A stretch of 64,000 bases of DNA from Rhodococcus sp. HNM0569 (GTDB taxonomy: Bacteria; Actinomycetota; Actinomycetes; Mycobacteriales; Mycobacteriaceae), in contig NZ_JAASAE010000004.1 in NCBI RefSeq assembly GCF_012726205.1, positions 248,001 to 312,000 on the forward strand, in the 5' to 3' direction. Under the pieces are notes generated by a model, which had not been told where the DNA came from, made no database searches, and saw only the letters and a list, made by a program, of their open reading frames with translations. The position numbers and the translations under genes are program-made. Below are positions 1-9,549 of this stretch, piece after piece. Position 1 is the stretch's first letter. Each line of letters opens with the position of its first letter.

Positions 1-791
1 ATCCGACCTTCTCGGTCGAGCTCGACGACGAGACCGGCCAGACCGTCATCGGCGGTATGGGCGAGCTCCACCTCGACATCCTGGTCGATCGCATGAAGCG
101 TGAGTTCAAGGTCGAGGCCAACGTCGGCAAGCCGCAGGTCGCGTACCGCGAGACCATCACGCGTCCGGTCGAGAAGCTCGAGTTCACCCACAAGAAGCAG
201 ACGGGTGGCTCCGGCCAGTTCGCGAAGGTCATCATCGCCCTCGCACCGTTCGTCGGCGAGGACGGCGCGACCTACGAGTTCGAGAACAAGGTCACCGGTG
301 GCCGTGTGCCCCGCGAGTACATCCCGTCGGTCGACGCGGGTGCGCAGGACGCGATGCAGTACGGCGTGCTCGCCGGCTACCCGCTGGTGAACATGAAGGT
401 CACGCTGCTCGACGGCGCATACCACGACGTCGACTCTTCGGAGATGGCCTTCAAGATCGCCGGTTCGCAGGCGCTCAAGGAAGCTGCCCGCAAGGCTGGT
501 CCGGTCATTCTCGAGCCGCTCATGGCTGTCGAGGTCACGACGCCCGAGGACTACATGGGTGAAGTGATCGGCGACCTCAACTCCCGCCGTGGTCAGATCC
601 AGGCCATGGAGGAACGCAGTGGTGCCCGTGTCGTGAAGGCGCTGGTTCCGCTCTCGGAGATGTTCGGTTACATCGGTGACCTGCGGTCGAAGACCCAGGG
701 CCGCGCGAACTTCTCCATGGTGTTCGATTCCTACGCAGAGGTTCCCTCGAACGTCTCGAAGGAAATCATCGCCAAGGCGACCGGAGAATAG
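1..791 (+). CDS. fusA: Elongation factor G, C-terminal part (truncated by window edge)
   Basis: Translocation GTPase of the ribosome, cytoplasmic. Only the last ~262 codons are present. The frame enters at base 3 and ends with TAG at 789-791. The sequence opens at the end of domain III (motif [19 protein letters not shown]) and continues through domain IV (GGSGQFAKV), which mimics the tRNA anticodon arm, and domain V ([17 protein letters not shown]). The GTP-binding domain lies upstream of the window. It is followed 95 bp later by tuf, the usual order of the str operon. Identification is secure from motifs and context. Confidence 0.97.
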   Translation, partial: PTFSVELDDETGQTVIGGMGELHLDILVDRMKREFKVEANVGKPQVAYRETITRPVEKLEFTHKKQTGGSGQFAKVIIALAPFVGEDGATYEFENKVTGGRVPREYIPSVDAGAQDAMQYGVLAGYPLVNMKVTLLDGAYHDVDSSEMAFKIAGSQALKEAARKAGPVILEPLMAVEVTTPEDYMGEVIGDLNSRRGQIQAMEERSGARVVKALVPLSEMFGYIGDLRSKTQGRANFSMVFDSYAEVPSNVSKEIIAKATGE

Positions 792-886
792 TCTCGGGGT
801 TCTCCCGAGCCGGCGTCTGCACGACAAAGTAAAACAACCGCACTGCTGCATACCGCAAGCAACAATCAGTCCAGGAGGACACAAAA

Positions 887-2077
<1,191 letters not shown>

Positions 2078-2120
2078 TCTCGACGTGAACAGTCACCGCG
2101 TGTGACACATCACTGAACAC

Positions 2121-2162
2121 GGAGCGGCGCCCATCCCCGACCTGGGGGGTGGGCGCCGCTCC
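2121..2162 (+). terminator. Intrinsic terminator after tuf
   Basis: A perfect 13-bp inverted repeat, GGAGCGGCGCCCA (2121-2133) with TGGGCGCCGCTCC (2150-2162), encloses a smaller CCCC/GGGG stem. It begins 43 bp after the tuf stop. There is no long U-tract, which is normal for actinobacterial terminators. Confidence 0.85.
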
Positions 2163-2313
2163 GTCGTACCGGAGCGTGCCGGTGGCCGGGTACGCGACCC
2201 GTATCCGAGTCGTCCGTTTCGTCCAGGTCCTGCGTGCATGCCGACCACCTGCCGTTACGCCCTCCGGTACCGTGCATCGAGGAACGCGAAGTCGATATCG
2301 GGAGGTCGTACGC

Positions 2314-3546
2314 GTGCAGCGCATCATGGGTGCGGTTCGGGCCAGATCACGACAACTCTGGATCGGCGGCGGAATCGCCGTCTCCATCGCGCTCGTGGTG
2401 GCCTATCTCCACGACGCCGCCACGGGCTATCTGATGGACCTGTCGGTCTTCCGGGATGCCGGTGGCGCATTCCTGCATGGGCAGCCGCTGTACTCGGCGG
2501 ACTTCCCGAGCACGTCCGGCTTCCGGTTCATCTACCCGCCGATCGCGGCAATCCTGTTCGCGCCCCTCGCGTGGATCTCGTCCGATCCCCTCGAGGTGCT
2601 GTGGACGGTCGTCAACCTCGCGCTGCTGTGGTGGATCGTCGACCGCGTGCTCAATGCGCTCAAGGTCCCGCGCTCGTGGGTGATCGCGAGCGCGATCTTG
2701 GGGGTCGCGCTCCTCCTCGAGCCCGTCCGCTCGAACTTCGGATTCGGACAGATCAACCTCGTGCTCATGGCGCTCGTCGTCGCCGACTGTCTCGGCGTGC
2801 TACCGCGCAGGATGCGCGGCATGGGTGTCGGCCTCGCGGCCGCGATCAAGCTCACCCCCGCGGCCTTCGGTCTCGTCTTCCTGCTGCGCCGCGACTTCGC
2901 GTCCATCGGCCGGGCCGCCGGCACGTTCGCGGCCACCGTTGCGATCGGCTTCGCGTTCCTCCCGCAGGCGTCGGTGTGGTTCTGGCTCACCGAGTTCTTC
3001 AAGTCCGAGCGTGCGGGCGGTTACGACTTCTCGCGCAACCAGGCGATCACCGGGATGCTCGCGCGCATGGGGCTCGACGGCATCCTGCGCGACGCCGTCT
3101 GGCTCGTCCTCGCGGCGCTCGTCGTCGCGGCCGCCGTGTACGCGGGCTGGTGCTTCACCCGGGCGGGTGAACACGTCGTGGTGGTCGGCGTCGTCGCGCT
3201 CGCGGTACTCCTCGCAGCGCCGTTCGCGGTCACCCACCACTGGATCTGGTGTGTGCTGCTCGTGCCGCTCGCGTTTGCGCCCCGCTATCGGTCGTGGCGG
3301 GCGATGCTCGGCGCCGCGATCCTCGTGTTCTGGATCGCGCCGCACATCGCCTTCGACACGCATCCCCAGGATTGGGTAGACGTCGCGGCGCGCCAACTCG
3401 TGGGCAACGCGCAGTGCATCATGGGCATCGTGTTGCTGATCGCGGCGGTCGTCGCCGCCACGAAGCGGCATCTGCGGCAGTCGGTGCCCGAGCCCGCCGC
3501 CCGAGTCGACGACACTCCCGAGCCGGAACTCGTGTCGGCCTCCTGA
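2314..3546 (+). CDS. GT87-type polyprenol-phosphate-dependent glycosyltransferase (DUF2029), integral membrane
   Basis: A polytopic membrane protein of about 410 residues with many hydrophobic segments, typical of the GT-C fold GT87 family. That family includes polyprenyl-phosphomannose-dependent alpha-mannosyltransferases of lipoarabinomannan assembly. Family-like features are the early luminal segment with DLSVFRDAGGAFLHGQPLY, then FIYPPIAAILFAPL and, further on, GFGQINLVLMALVVAD and AAIKLTPAAFGL. The GTG at 2314 is preferred because GGAGGT at 2301-2306 lies 7 nt upstream; the open frame extends further upstream without an RBS. The exact acceptor cannot be told from sequence. It stands alone between the tuf terminator and the acyltransferase. 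Confidence 0.85.
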   Translation: MQRIMGAVRARSRQLWIGGGIAVSIALVVAYLHDAATGYLMDLSVFRDAGGAFLHGQPLYSADFPSTSGFRFIYPPIAAILFAPLAWISSDPLEVLWTVVNLALLWWIVDRVLNALKVPRSWVIASAILGVALLLEPVRSNFGFGQINLVLMALVVADCLGVLPRRMRGMGVGLAAAIKLTPAAFGLVFLLRRDFASIGRAAGTFAATVAIGFAFLPQASVWFWLTEFFKSERAGGYDFSRNQAITGMLARMGLDGILRDAVWLVLAALVVAAAVYAGWCFTRAGEHVVVVGVVALAVLLAAPFAVTHHWIWCVLLVPLAFAPRYRSWRAMLGAAILVFWIAPHIAFDTHPQDWVDVAARQLVGNAQCIMGIVLLIAAVVAATKRHLRQSVPEPAARVDDTPEPELVSAS

Positions 3547-3667
3547 TGCACGCACGATTCATTACCTGCGCTTTACCATACGGTAGTATGTAGGTCGCTC
3601 GCGGTGCTCGGCGCTCGGGCCCACCCGACCCCGGTTCCCCGCTCCCGACTTCCAGGATTGCCTCACC

Positions 3668-4849
3668 GTGTCTTCGCCCTCCCACCGCACAGACCGTCCC
3701 GTGCACGGCTCGGTGCGGCCTCGGTACGCGTGGGTGGACGTCGCGAAGGGCGCCTGCATCGCGCTCGTCGTGTTGCTGCACGCCACCAACTTCATGGTCG
3801 GCCGCGAGATGGCCGATCCTCGCTGGAGCGATTTCAACGCGCTCCTGCAGCCCGTGCGGATGCCGTTGTTCTTCCTGGCGTCGGGCCTGTTCCTCGCCAA
3901 GACGCTGGCCTTGCCGTGGCGGGCTGTGCTCGCCCGCCGCGTGGTGCCGCTCGTGTACGTGTACGTGCTGTGGACGTTCCTGCGGTGGGCATACTTCACG
4001 CTGTTTCCCGCCACGAGCGGTACCGCGGAAGCGGGCAGCATCTGGAAGCCGATCAGGGCGATGGTGATCCCCGACAGCGGAATGTGGTTCATCTTCGCGC
4101 TCGCCGTCTTCACCGTCGCGGCCCGGGCCCTCGTGCACGTGCCCACCGTCGTCCAGCTCGTGGGCACCGCCGTGCTGTCCGTCGCGTCGCCGTACCTCGC
4201 ATTCGACAGCTGGACGTGGCACAACATGGCGGGCCTGTTCGTCTTCTTCCTCCTCGGTGCGTACGCCGCGGTGCATGCGCATGCCGTCGCCGCCGTCGCC
4301 ACCCCGGTGCGCGCGGCCACCGCGCTGCTCGTGTTCGTGTGCGGCTACACGCTCGTGCGTGACACAGTGGCGAGTTCGAGTTCGCTCGCGCACTTCGGGC
4401 TCACCCTCGTCGGGCTCGTGGCAGGCATCCTCGTCGCCGCGACGCTCGCGAGGTACCGATTCACCGAGCCGCTGCAGCAACTCGGCCGCCGCACCCTGCA
4501 GGTGTTCCTGCTCCACGAGATCGCGTTCGGAACACTCGTCGCCGTGCTCACCGTCGCGGGTCTCGATCTGGTGGACGCGCAACGCATCCCGCTCGGTCCC
4601 GTCGTGGTCACCGCGTTCGCCGTCGCGGCGTCGCTCACCGCGCACCGCGTCGCGATGCGATGCGGACTGCGCTGGCTGTTCACGAAGCCCGCGCTGCTCC
4701 CGGCACTTCAGGCGGTACGTGCGCACGCTCGGTCTGTCCGTGTTCGGTCTGTGCTGCCGGATCGACATGCAGCAGTACTTGCGTGGCCACGCGCGCGCCG
4801 CCGAGTGCCCGCGCCGCGCCCCGGGCAAGTGCCTCCGCGCTTGCCGTGA
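3668..4849 (+). CDS. Acyltransferase-3 family membrane protein with an odd C-terminal tail
   Basis: Integral membrane acyltransferase of the OafA/acyltransferase-3 type, which transfers acyl groups to cell-surface glycans or small molecules. The N-terminal signature WVDVAKGACIALVVLLHAT contains the usual early histidine, and PVRMPLFFLASGLF is also family-like; about ten hydrophobic segments follow. Homology-like sequence ends near residue 350 (about base 4725). The last ~40 residues are Arg/Pro-rich and antisense to the next gene, so they look like read-through after loss of an earlier stop. The GTG start has only a weak RBS. A plausible promoter is ATTACC (3561-3566), a 17-bp spacer and TAGTAT (3584-3589). 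The acyl acceptor is unknown. Confidence 0.8.
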   Translation: MSSPSHRTDRPVHGSVRPRYAWVDVAKGACIALVVLLHATNFMVGREMADPRWSDFNALLQPVRMPLFFLASGLFLAKTLALPWRAVLARRVVPLVYVYVLWTFLRWAYFTLFPATSGTAEAGSIWKPIRAMVIPDSGMWFIFALAVFTVAARALVHVPTVVQLVGTAVLSVASPYLAFDSWTWHNMAGLFVFFLLGAYAAVHAHAVAAVATPVRAATALLVFVCGYTLVRDTVASSSSLAHFGLTLVGLVAGILVAATLARYRFTEPLQQLGRRTLQVFLLHEIAFGTLVAVLTVAGLDLVDAQRIPLGPVVVTAFAVAASLTAHRVAMRCGLRWLFTKPALLPALQAVRAHARSVRVRSVLPDRHAAVLAWPRARRRVPAPRPGQVPPRLP

Positions 4850-5303
4850 ACGCGACGGTGTCGAGCGCCGCATCCGCCGACACAGTCACGAGCATCGTCG
4901 GCAGACCACGTTCGAGCACCGCCCGCGCGCGCACTCGGTGCACCCCCGGGAACTGCGCGAGCTGCGCGGCCAGACCATCGGCGAGCGCGCCCGGATCGAC
5001 CGTCGTGACGGCACCGGTGGCCGGATCGGTCACGGTGACCGCCGACGTGCGTCTGCGCGTCAGGTCGACGACCGCCAGCGCCAGACCGAAGACGAGCGCG
5101 ACGACCAGCGTGCCGGCCAGCGCCCACTGCCACCACCCCTGCAGCGGCGCCGACTCGACGCGGACGCGGTCGTAGCGCGCCACGAGATCACGCACGAAGG
5201 GCACCCGCAGGTACCACGCCGCCGCGTACGCGCCCACACCGATCAGCGCCAGGCCGATCACGAACACGATGGCCCGATTGAGCGCCGCCGCCCGCCGACT
5301 CAT
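4680..5303 (-). CDS. DUF6286-like membrane protein of an Asp23-type operon
   Basis: About 207 residues. There are two transmembrane helices near the N-terminus (AIVFVIGLALIGVGAYAAAWY and WWQWALAGTLVVALVFGLAL regions). A soluble alpha/beta part follows from around residue 80 with GALADGLAAQLAQFPGVHRVRARA, resembling an Asp23-like fold of the kind annotated DUF6286. The ATG at 5303 is preceded by GAGGAGGGA and lies just past the stop of the upstream gene. It is the last gene of the operon. Its 3' end overlaps the convergent acyltransferase by 170 bp. A role in envelope maintenance is inferred from the neighbours only. Confidence 0.7.
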   Translation of the reverse strand: MSRRAAALNRAIVFVIGLALIGVGAYAAAWYLRVPFVRDLVARYDRVRVESAPLQGWWQWALAGTLVVALVFGLALAVVDLTRRRTSAVTVTDPATGAVTTVDPGALADGLAAQLAQFPGVHRVRARAVLERGLPTMLVTVSADAALDTVAFTASAEALARGAARALGGARVATQVLLHVDPAAQTEHGQTERAHVPPEVPGAARAS

Positions 5304-5316
5304 GCCGACTCCCTCC

Positions 5317-6282
5317 TCACCGCTTGATCCGAACCCGCACATCCGGCTGCGCCTCGAGCAGCCCCAACGTGGGCGCGACGGCATCGGTGACGGCCTCGAT
5401 CAGGACGTCGTCGTCGACGTGTGCCGCCGGCTCGTCCGAACCACGCACGTGCACCGTCACCCGCTTGCGGTCGACAGTCGTGCGGGCCGCGTCGACACCG
5501 GGCACCGCGAGCGCCCGGCTGCTCGTGCCACGCGCGAGGTCAGTGGGCCGCGCCCACACGATCGGGACCGCCCCCGCGCTCCGGCTGCCGTCCGCACCGG
5601 GCGCCCCGGGCGTCCGCAGTGGCACGTGCGTGCGTGGCCGAGGCTTGACCGCGAGGGCGACACACACGAGACCCGTCACCACCGACACCACGATCACCGG
5701 GATGATCCAGTCCGACCAGTGCAGGCGCGCGGCCCACTCGACGGTGTTGCGCACCCACGGTGCCCCGCCCACGACGTCGTGCACGATGAGCAGCTCGCGC
5801 GCACAGACCGCGGCGAGGACCAGCGCGGCGCCCGCGATCGCGACTGCCGCCGGCATCGCGGCGGGCGCGGCGCGCGGCGTGTGCGGCACGACCGGAACGA
5901 CGTCGTCGCCCGAGTGATCGGCCGTCGCCCCCGCAGCAGGTGCCGTGCTCGCGACCACCACGTTCAGCTCGTGGACCGGCAAGCCGGTGAGATGCTCGAC
6001 GTCCTGCTCGACGCCGTCGCGCACCTGGCGTGTCAGCACGTCGAGACGGCACGGCCACTCGACGCTCACGTAGAGATTGACCGCGACCGCGTCCGTGCCC
6101 ACCGTGACGTCGGCGCGCGGCAGATCCCGCCCGGTGAGCCGGTTGAGCCCGCCGAGCTGCCGCACGACGCCCGGAACCTGCAGCGCCGCGCCGACGACGA
6201 TCTTCGCGACCACCCGTTCCTTGACGGTGAGCGTGCCGCGCGATCCCGGATCTGCAGCGTGCGCCGGGTCGGCGTCAACCAC
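5317..6282 (-). CDS. Asp23/Gls24-related protein with two membrane segments
   Basis: About 321 residues. An N-terminal Asp23-like domain (TLTVKERVVAKIVVGAALQV through LPVHELNVVV) is followed by two transmembrane helices (AMPAAVAIAGAALVLAAVCA and WIIPVIVVSVVTGLVCVALA) and a second soluble domain similar to that of the downstream gene. I chose the GTG at 6282 because it overlaps the stop of the preceding small gene by 8 bp. The longer frame would overlap that gene much more, and no strong RBS decides the matter. Fusion of an Asp23-like domain to a DUF6286-like part suggests a bridge between cytoplasmic Asp23 protein and membrane. Function is inferred. Confidence 0.7.
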   Translation of the reverse strand: MVDADPAHAADPGSRGTLTVKERVVAKIVVGAALQVPGVVRQLGGLNRLTGRDLPRADVTVGTDAVAVNLYVSVEWPCRLDVLTRQVRDGVEQDVEHLTGLPVHELNVVVASTAPAAGATADHSGDDVVPVVPHTPRAAPAAMPAAVAIAGAALVLAAVCARELLIVHDVVGGAPWVRNTVEWAARLHWSDWIIPVIVVSVVTGLVCVALAVKPRPRTHVPLRTPGAPGADGSRSAGAVPIVWARPTDLARGTSSRALAVPGVDAARTTVDRKRVTVHVRGSDEPAAHVDDDVLIEAVTDAVAPTLGLLEAQPDVRVRIKR

Positions 6283-6454
6283 GGCCGCGGCTTCGGAGGA
6301 TCGCGCCCAGGTCCAGATGCCCGTCGCGGTGCGCCCCGACCGCCATCCCCACGGCACCCAGCAGTACCGCGAACACGAAACCGCTGAAGCCGCCCATGAT
6401 CCCCGCGAGTGCGAGCAACAGCCCGACGATCAACCCCACAGACGTACTGGACAT
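6275..6454 (-). CDS. Small two-helix membrane protein, DUF2273-like
   Basis: About 59 residues, almost entirely two hydrophobic helices (VGLIVGLLLALAGIMGGFSG and FVFAVLLGAVGMAVG) with a short charged tail HRDGHLDLGAIL. This matches the small DUF2273 (AmaP-operon type) membrane proteins found beside Asp23 genes. ATG 6454 is preferred because AAGGAG lies about 8 nt upstream; a GTG at 6463 that overlaps the previous stop is an alternative. It is probably a membrane anchor for the Asp23-type proteins. Confidence 0.75.
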   Translation of the reverse strand: MSSTSVGLIVGLLLALAGIMGGFSGFVFAVLLGAVGMAVGAHRDGHLDLGAILRSRGRG

Positions 6455-6459
6455 CCCGC

Positions 6460-6846
6460 TCACTCCTTCTCGTCCGGCGTCTCGACGTCGGCTGTGTCAT
6501 GCGGCGCCTCGACGTCGGCTGTGTCATGCGGCGCCTCGACGTCGACCGTGTCATGCGGCGTCTCGACGTCGCCGATGGTGATCTCGATGGGCACCGCACC
6601 GACGAGACGCGCGACCGCATCGCGCACCGCGTCGGCCGTGGCCACGGCGTCGACCGGATAGTGCACGGTGACGTGCACGCGGCACGCGTCGTCGCCCAGC
6701 ACGATTCCTGTGACGCGTCGCCCCGGCAGGTACGTCGCGACCTCGCCGAATTCGCCGCCGTGCAGTGCCGCGACACCGGGCACCGCGAGCACCGCGGCGG
6801 CCACGTCGTCGACGAGGCGCGTCGCGTCGTGGTGCAGGGACGTCAT
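6460..6846 (-). CDS. Short Asp23-related protein with a 9-residue tandem-repeat tail
   Basis: 128 residues. The N-terminal ~90 residues (AAAVLAVPGVAALHGGEFGEV and VHVTVHYPVDAVATADAVRDAV) resemble a reduced Asp23 domain. The C-terminus is an acidic repeat of the unit DVE(T/A)PHDT(V/A), about four times. Its ATG (6846) overlaps the stop of the upstream gene in an ATGA arrangement, so translation is probably coupled. It lies between the canonical Asp23 gene and the small membrane protein. The repeat tail looks disordered and could vary in length between strains. Confidence 0.7.
   Translation of the reverse strand: MTSLHHDATRLVDDVAAAVLAVPGVAALHGGEFGEVATYLPGRRVTGIVLGDDACRVHVTVHYPVDAVATADAVRDAVARLVGAVPIEITIGDVETPHDTVDVEAPHDTADVEAPHDTADVETPDEKE
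6467..6573 (-). repeat. 27-bp in-frame tandem repeat
   Basis: Two nearly identical 27-bp units (6483-6509 and 6510-6536) are followed by a third with several substitutions (6537-6563) and partial units on both sides. Since 27 is a multiple of three, copy-number change would keep the frame. It encodes the repeated acidic tail of the short Asp23-related protein. Confidence 0.9.
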
Positions 6847-7295
6847 TGCACGCGGGGCTTGTCGACGTCGACGGCTTCGCCGTCCTCGAACAGCATCACG
6901 TCGAAGACCGTGATGTCGACCTCGGTGACCTCCAGGCCGGTCATGCGTTCGACGGCGTCGATGACATTGCGACGGATGCCGGCCGCGAGCTCGTGCAGCG
7001 CGACGCCGTATTCCGCGACGATGCCGATGTCGATCGCGGCCTGCTTCTCGCCCACCTCGACCGCGACTCCCTGGGCGTGGTTGACCCGCGCACCCGGGAT
7101 GCGGTCGCGCAGCGCGCCCACCGCGCGGGCCGTGCCGCCGCCGACGTCGTAGACGCCGCTGATCTCGCGCGTCGCGATGCCGGCGATCTTCGCGACCACG
7201 GCATCGGCGATGATCGTCCGGCCCTCCGTGCTCACGAGACCCGGGGAACCGCTGCCGTATACGATGCGGTTCTCGCCGCCGGAATCGCCGGTCAT
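6843..7295 (-). CDS. Asp23/Gls24 family envelope stress response protein
   Basis: 150 residues, full length for the family. It shows the Asp23 pattern: GRTIIADAVVAKIAGIATREI, the glycine-rich VYDVGGG, then AIDIGIVAEYGVALHELA and RMTGLEVTEVDITVFDV. In firmicutes this family forms abundant cytoplasmic, membrane-associated protein linked to cell-wall stress. ATG 7295 has GAGGAG a few nt upstream. It is the first gene of a minus-strand operon of five, with overlaps or spacings of a few to 13 bp. A non-housekeeping sigma factor is plausible, but I could not define the promoter. Confidence 0.88.
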   Translation of the reverse strand: MTGDSGGENRIVYGSGSPGLVSTEGRTIIADAVVAKIAGIATREISGVYDVGGGTARAVGALRDRIPGARVNHAQGVAVEVGEKQAAIDIGIVAEYGVALHELAAGIRRNVIDAVERMTGLEVTEVDITVFDVMLFEDGEAVDVDKPRVQ

Positions 7296-7512
7296 CGTTC
7301 AACTCCTCGATCGGTATGTACCGCGCCCGTCCCGGCGCGTGTCCAAGCGTAATGATCCGGGCCACGATCGGTGGTGCGCGACGCGTCCGCCGACCCACCG
7401 TGTTCCTCCTCACCCGCGACTCTGGTAGGACAGAGAACATGAGCGGCCGGTTTGTGTCGGCCGTCATTCATCCGTGGTGGGGGCCGGGCGGTCCGGAGAG
7501 TCGAGGTGGGCG

Positions 7513-8700
7513 ATGTCGATCGGCCAGGAACGAAAGTCGCGAACCGTGATCGTGGGCGCGGGGCTGGCAGGCCTGCGGACCGCCGAAGAACTACGCAAGG
7601 CCGGCTACGACGGCGAGATCGTGCTGTGCGGCGCCGAACCGCACCCGCCGTACGACCGTCCGCCGCTGTCGAAGGAGTTCCTCGCCGGCGCTCTCGACGA
7701 CACGGCGCTGCGACCGCGCGAGTTCTTCGACGAGCAGCGCATCGACTTCCGGCCCGGCCGCAGGGCGGTCGCGCTCGACACCACCCACCGGGAGGTGACC
7801 TTCGCCGACGGCGAGAACCTCGGGTACGACGATCTGGTCGTCGCGACCGGTCTGCGCCCGCGGCGCCTGCCCGGACTGCCCGAACTCGCGGGCCTGCACG
7901 TGCTGCGGTCGGTCGACGACGCGCGCATGCTGCGCGACTCGCTCGCGTCGGCGCGTCACGTCACCGTCGTCGGGGCCGGGTTCATCGGATGCGAGCTCGC
8001 GTCCAGCGCGCGCAGCGCCGGGGTCGACGTCACGCTCGTCGAACCACAGTCGACGCCGCTCGCGAGCGTGCTGGGTGAACAGGTCGGATCGCTCGTGGCA
8101 CGGCTGCACGTCGACGCGGGCGTCGACGTGCGGTGCGGTACGTCGCTTGCCTCCGTCGAGGGCGACACCCGCGTGCGCACGGTCGTGCTCGCCGACGGCG
8201 ACGAGATCGCCACGGACGCCGTCGTGATCGGAATCGGATCGGTACCCGAGACGGAATGGCTCGACGGCGGCGGTCTCGAGGTCGCCAACGGTGTCGTGTG
8301 CGACGACTCGGGACGCACCGGCGTGCCGCACGTGTGGGCCGTGGGGGACGTCGCCGCGTGGCGCGCACCGGACGGAGCGCCCGCGCGTGTCGAGCACTGG
8401 ACGAATGCGGGGGAGCAGGCCGCGGTGCTCGCGGCTGCTCTCACGGGCAAGCCGCGCCCGGCCGACCAGGTGCCGTACTTCTGGAGCGACCAGCACGGCC
8501 TCAAGATCCAGTCGCTCGGCGCCTCGGCACCCAGCGGCACCGTGCACGTGGTGCGCGACGACGGCCGCAAGTTCGTCGTCTACTACGAGGTCGACGGCAC
8601 GTTCGTGGGCGTCGTCGGTGCGGGCGCGGCGGGGCAGGTCATGAAGATGCGCGGCCGCATCGGGTCGCCGATCGAGGACGTCGTGCCCACGCCGGTGTGA
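7513..8700 (+). CDS. FAD-dependent ferredoxin/rubredoxin reductase-like oxidoreductase
   Basis: About 395 residues. The N-terminal FAD Rossmann motif is VIVGAGLAGLRTAEELR, followed by PPYDRPPLSKEF, which is typical of the BphA4/putidaredoxin-reductase type. The NAD(P)H Rossmann motif is VTVVGAGFIGCELA, and VWAVGDVAAW contacts FAD. The C-terminal reductase domain (VPYFWSDQHGLKIQSLG) is characteristic. It moves electrons from NAD(P)H to a ferredoxin or rubredoxin that feeds a P450 or dioxygenase; no partner gene is adjacent. ATG 7513 follows GAGGTGGG; an in-frame upstream GTG is less likely. Confidence 0.88.
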   Translation: MSIGQERKSRTVIVGAGLAGLRTAEELRKAGYDGEIVLCGAEPHPPYDRPPLSKEFLAGALDDTALRPREFFDEQRIDFRPGRRAVALDTTHREVTFADGENLGYDDLVVATGLRPRRLPGLPELAGLHVLRSVDDARMLRDSLASARHVTVVGAGFIGCELASSARSAGVDVTLVEPQSTPLASVLGEQVGSLVARLHVDAGVDVRCGTSLASVEGDTRVRTVVLADGDEIATDAVVIGIGSVPETEWLDGGGLEVANGVVCDDSGRTGVPHVWAVGDVAAWRAPDGAPARVEHWTNAGEQAAVLAAALTGKPRPADQVPYFWSDQHGLKIQSLGASAPSGTVHVVRDDGRKFVVYYEVDGTFVGVVGAGAAGQVMKMRGRIGSPIEDVVPTPV

Positions 8701-8745
8701 GGCCGGTCGGGGCGCACACGCGCGCGCCGCGATAAATTGGCTGGT

Positions 8746-9519
8746 GTGATCGTCGCGCTCATCGATTCCGGGCTCGGGTTGCTGCCCACCGCGGGCTGGT
8801 TGCGCACGAAGCGTCCCGACCTCGATCTCGTGCTCGCGCTCGACCCCGAGGGCGCGCCGTGGGGACCGAAACCGAAGGAATGGGTCACCGCCCGCGTGCT
8901 CGACGCGGTGGGCACGTGTCTCGCACACGGCGCCGAGGTGATCGTGCTGCCGTGCAACACCGCGAGCGTCACGGCGCTCGACGACGTCCGGGCCTTCGTC
9001 GGGCCGTCCGTGCCGGTCGTAGGCACCGTGCCCGCAGTCAAGCCCGCCGCGGCGCAGTGCGACTCGGTCGCGATCTGGGCGACCGCCGCCACCACTGCGA
9101 GCCGCTACCAGGCGAAACTCGTCGAGGACTTCGGTGGCGATGCGACGGTCGTCGGCGTCGCGTGTCACGGACTCGCGGACGCGATCGATGCCGGAGATCC
9201 CGATGCGATCCGCTCCGCCGTCGCGCGGGCAGCCGCGGCCACGCCGGACGACGTCACGGGCGTCGTCCTCGGTTGTACCCACTACCCGCTCGTCGCGGAC
9301 GAGATCGCGAGCGCGCTGCCGTCCGGAGTGCGTCTGTTCGACAGCGCCGAGGCCGTCGCCGCTCAGACGATCCGCCGCATCGAGGCCCTCGGACGCCCCG
9401 CGTCGGGCGAGGGCACGGTCACCGTGCTGACGAGCGGCAAGCGCGGTGCGTTGCCCGCGGCGGCGGAGCGGTATGCGGCGGGCCGGACAGTGCTGGGCGG
9501 CGTGGTGTCGAGGCCCTGA
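8746..9519 (+). CDS. Glutamate racemase-like (Asp/Glu racemase family) protein
   Basis: About 257 residues. It has both catalytic cysteine motifs of the family, VLPCNTASVTAL and LGCTHYPLV, and the N-terminal IDSGLGLL that matches the DSGxGG motif. The family interconverts L- and D-glutamate for peptidoglycan. The gene is isolated from cell-wall genes, so it may be a second copy rather than the essential MurI. The GTG at 8746 fits a leaderless transcript: TAAATT at 8733-8738 is a good -10 box 7 nt before the start codon, and there is no RBS. Substrate specificity is uncertain. Confidence 0.75.
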   Translation: MIVALIDSGLGLLPTAGWLRTKRPDLDLVLALDPEGAPWGPKPKEWVTARVLDAVGTCLAHGAEVIVLPCNTASVTALDDVRAFVGPSVPVVGTVPAVKPAAAQCDSVAIWATAATTASRYQAKLVEDFGGDATVVGVACHGLADAIDAGDPDAIRSAVARAAAATPDDVTGVVLGCTHYPLVADEIASALPSGVRLFDSAEAVAAQTIRRIEALGRPASGEGTVTVLTSGKRGALPAAAERYAAGRTVLGGVVSRP

Positions 9520-9549
9520 GACCGGCGGGCAGGGCGTCGGAAACCGGTG

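Noticed and set aside
3419-4873. A 484-codon minus-strand frame opposite the acyltransferase
   Set aside because: Low-complexity Arg/His/Glu composition typical of a shadow frame; the plus-strand protein has membrane helices and family motifs.
7440-7549. A 36-codon ORF just before the ferredoxin reductase gene
   Set aside because: It overlaps the start of the reductase in another frame, lacks an RBS and has no recognisable sequence.
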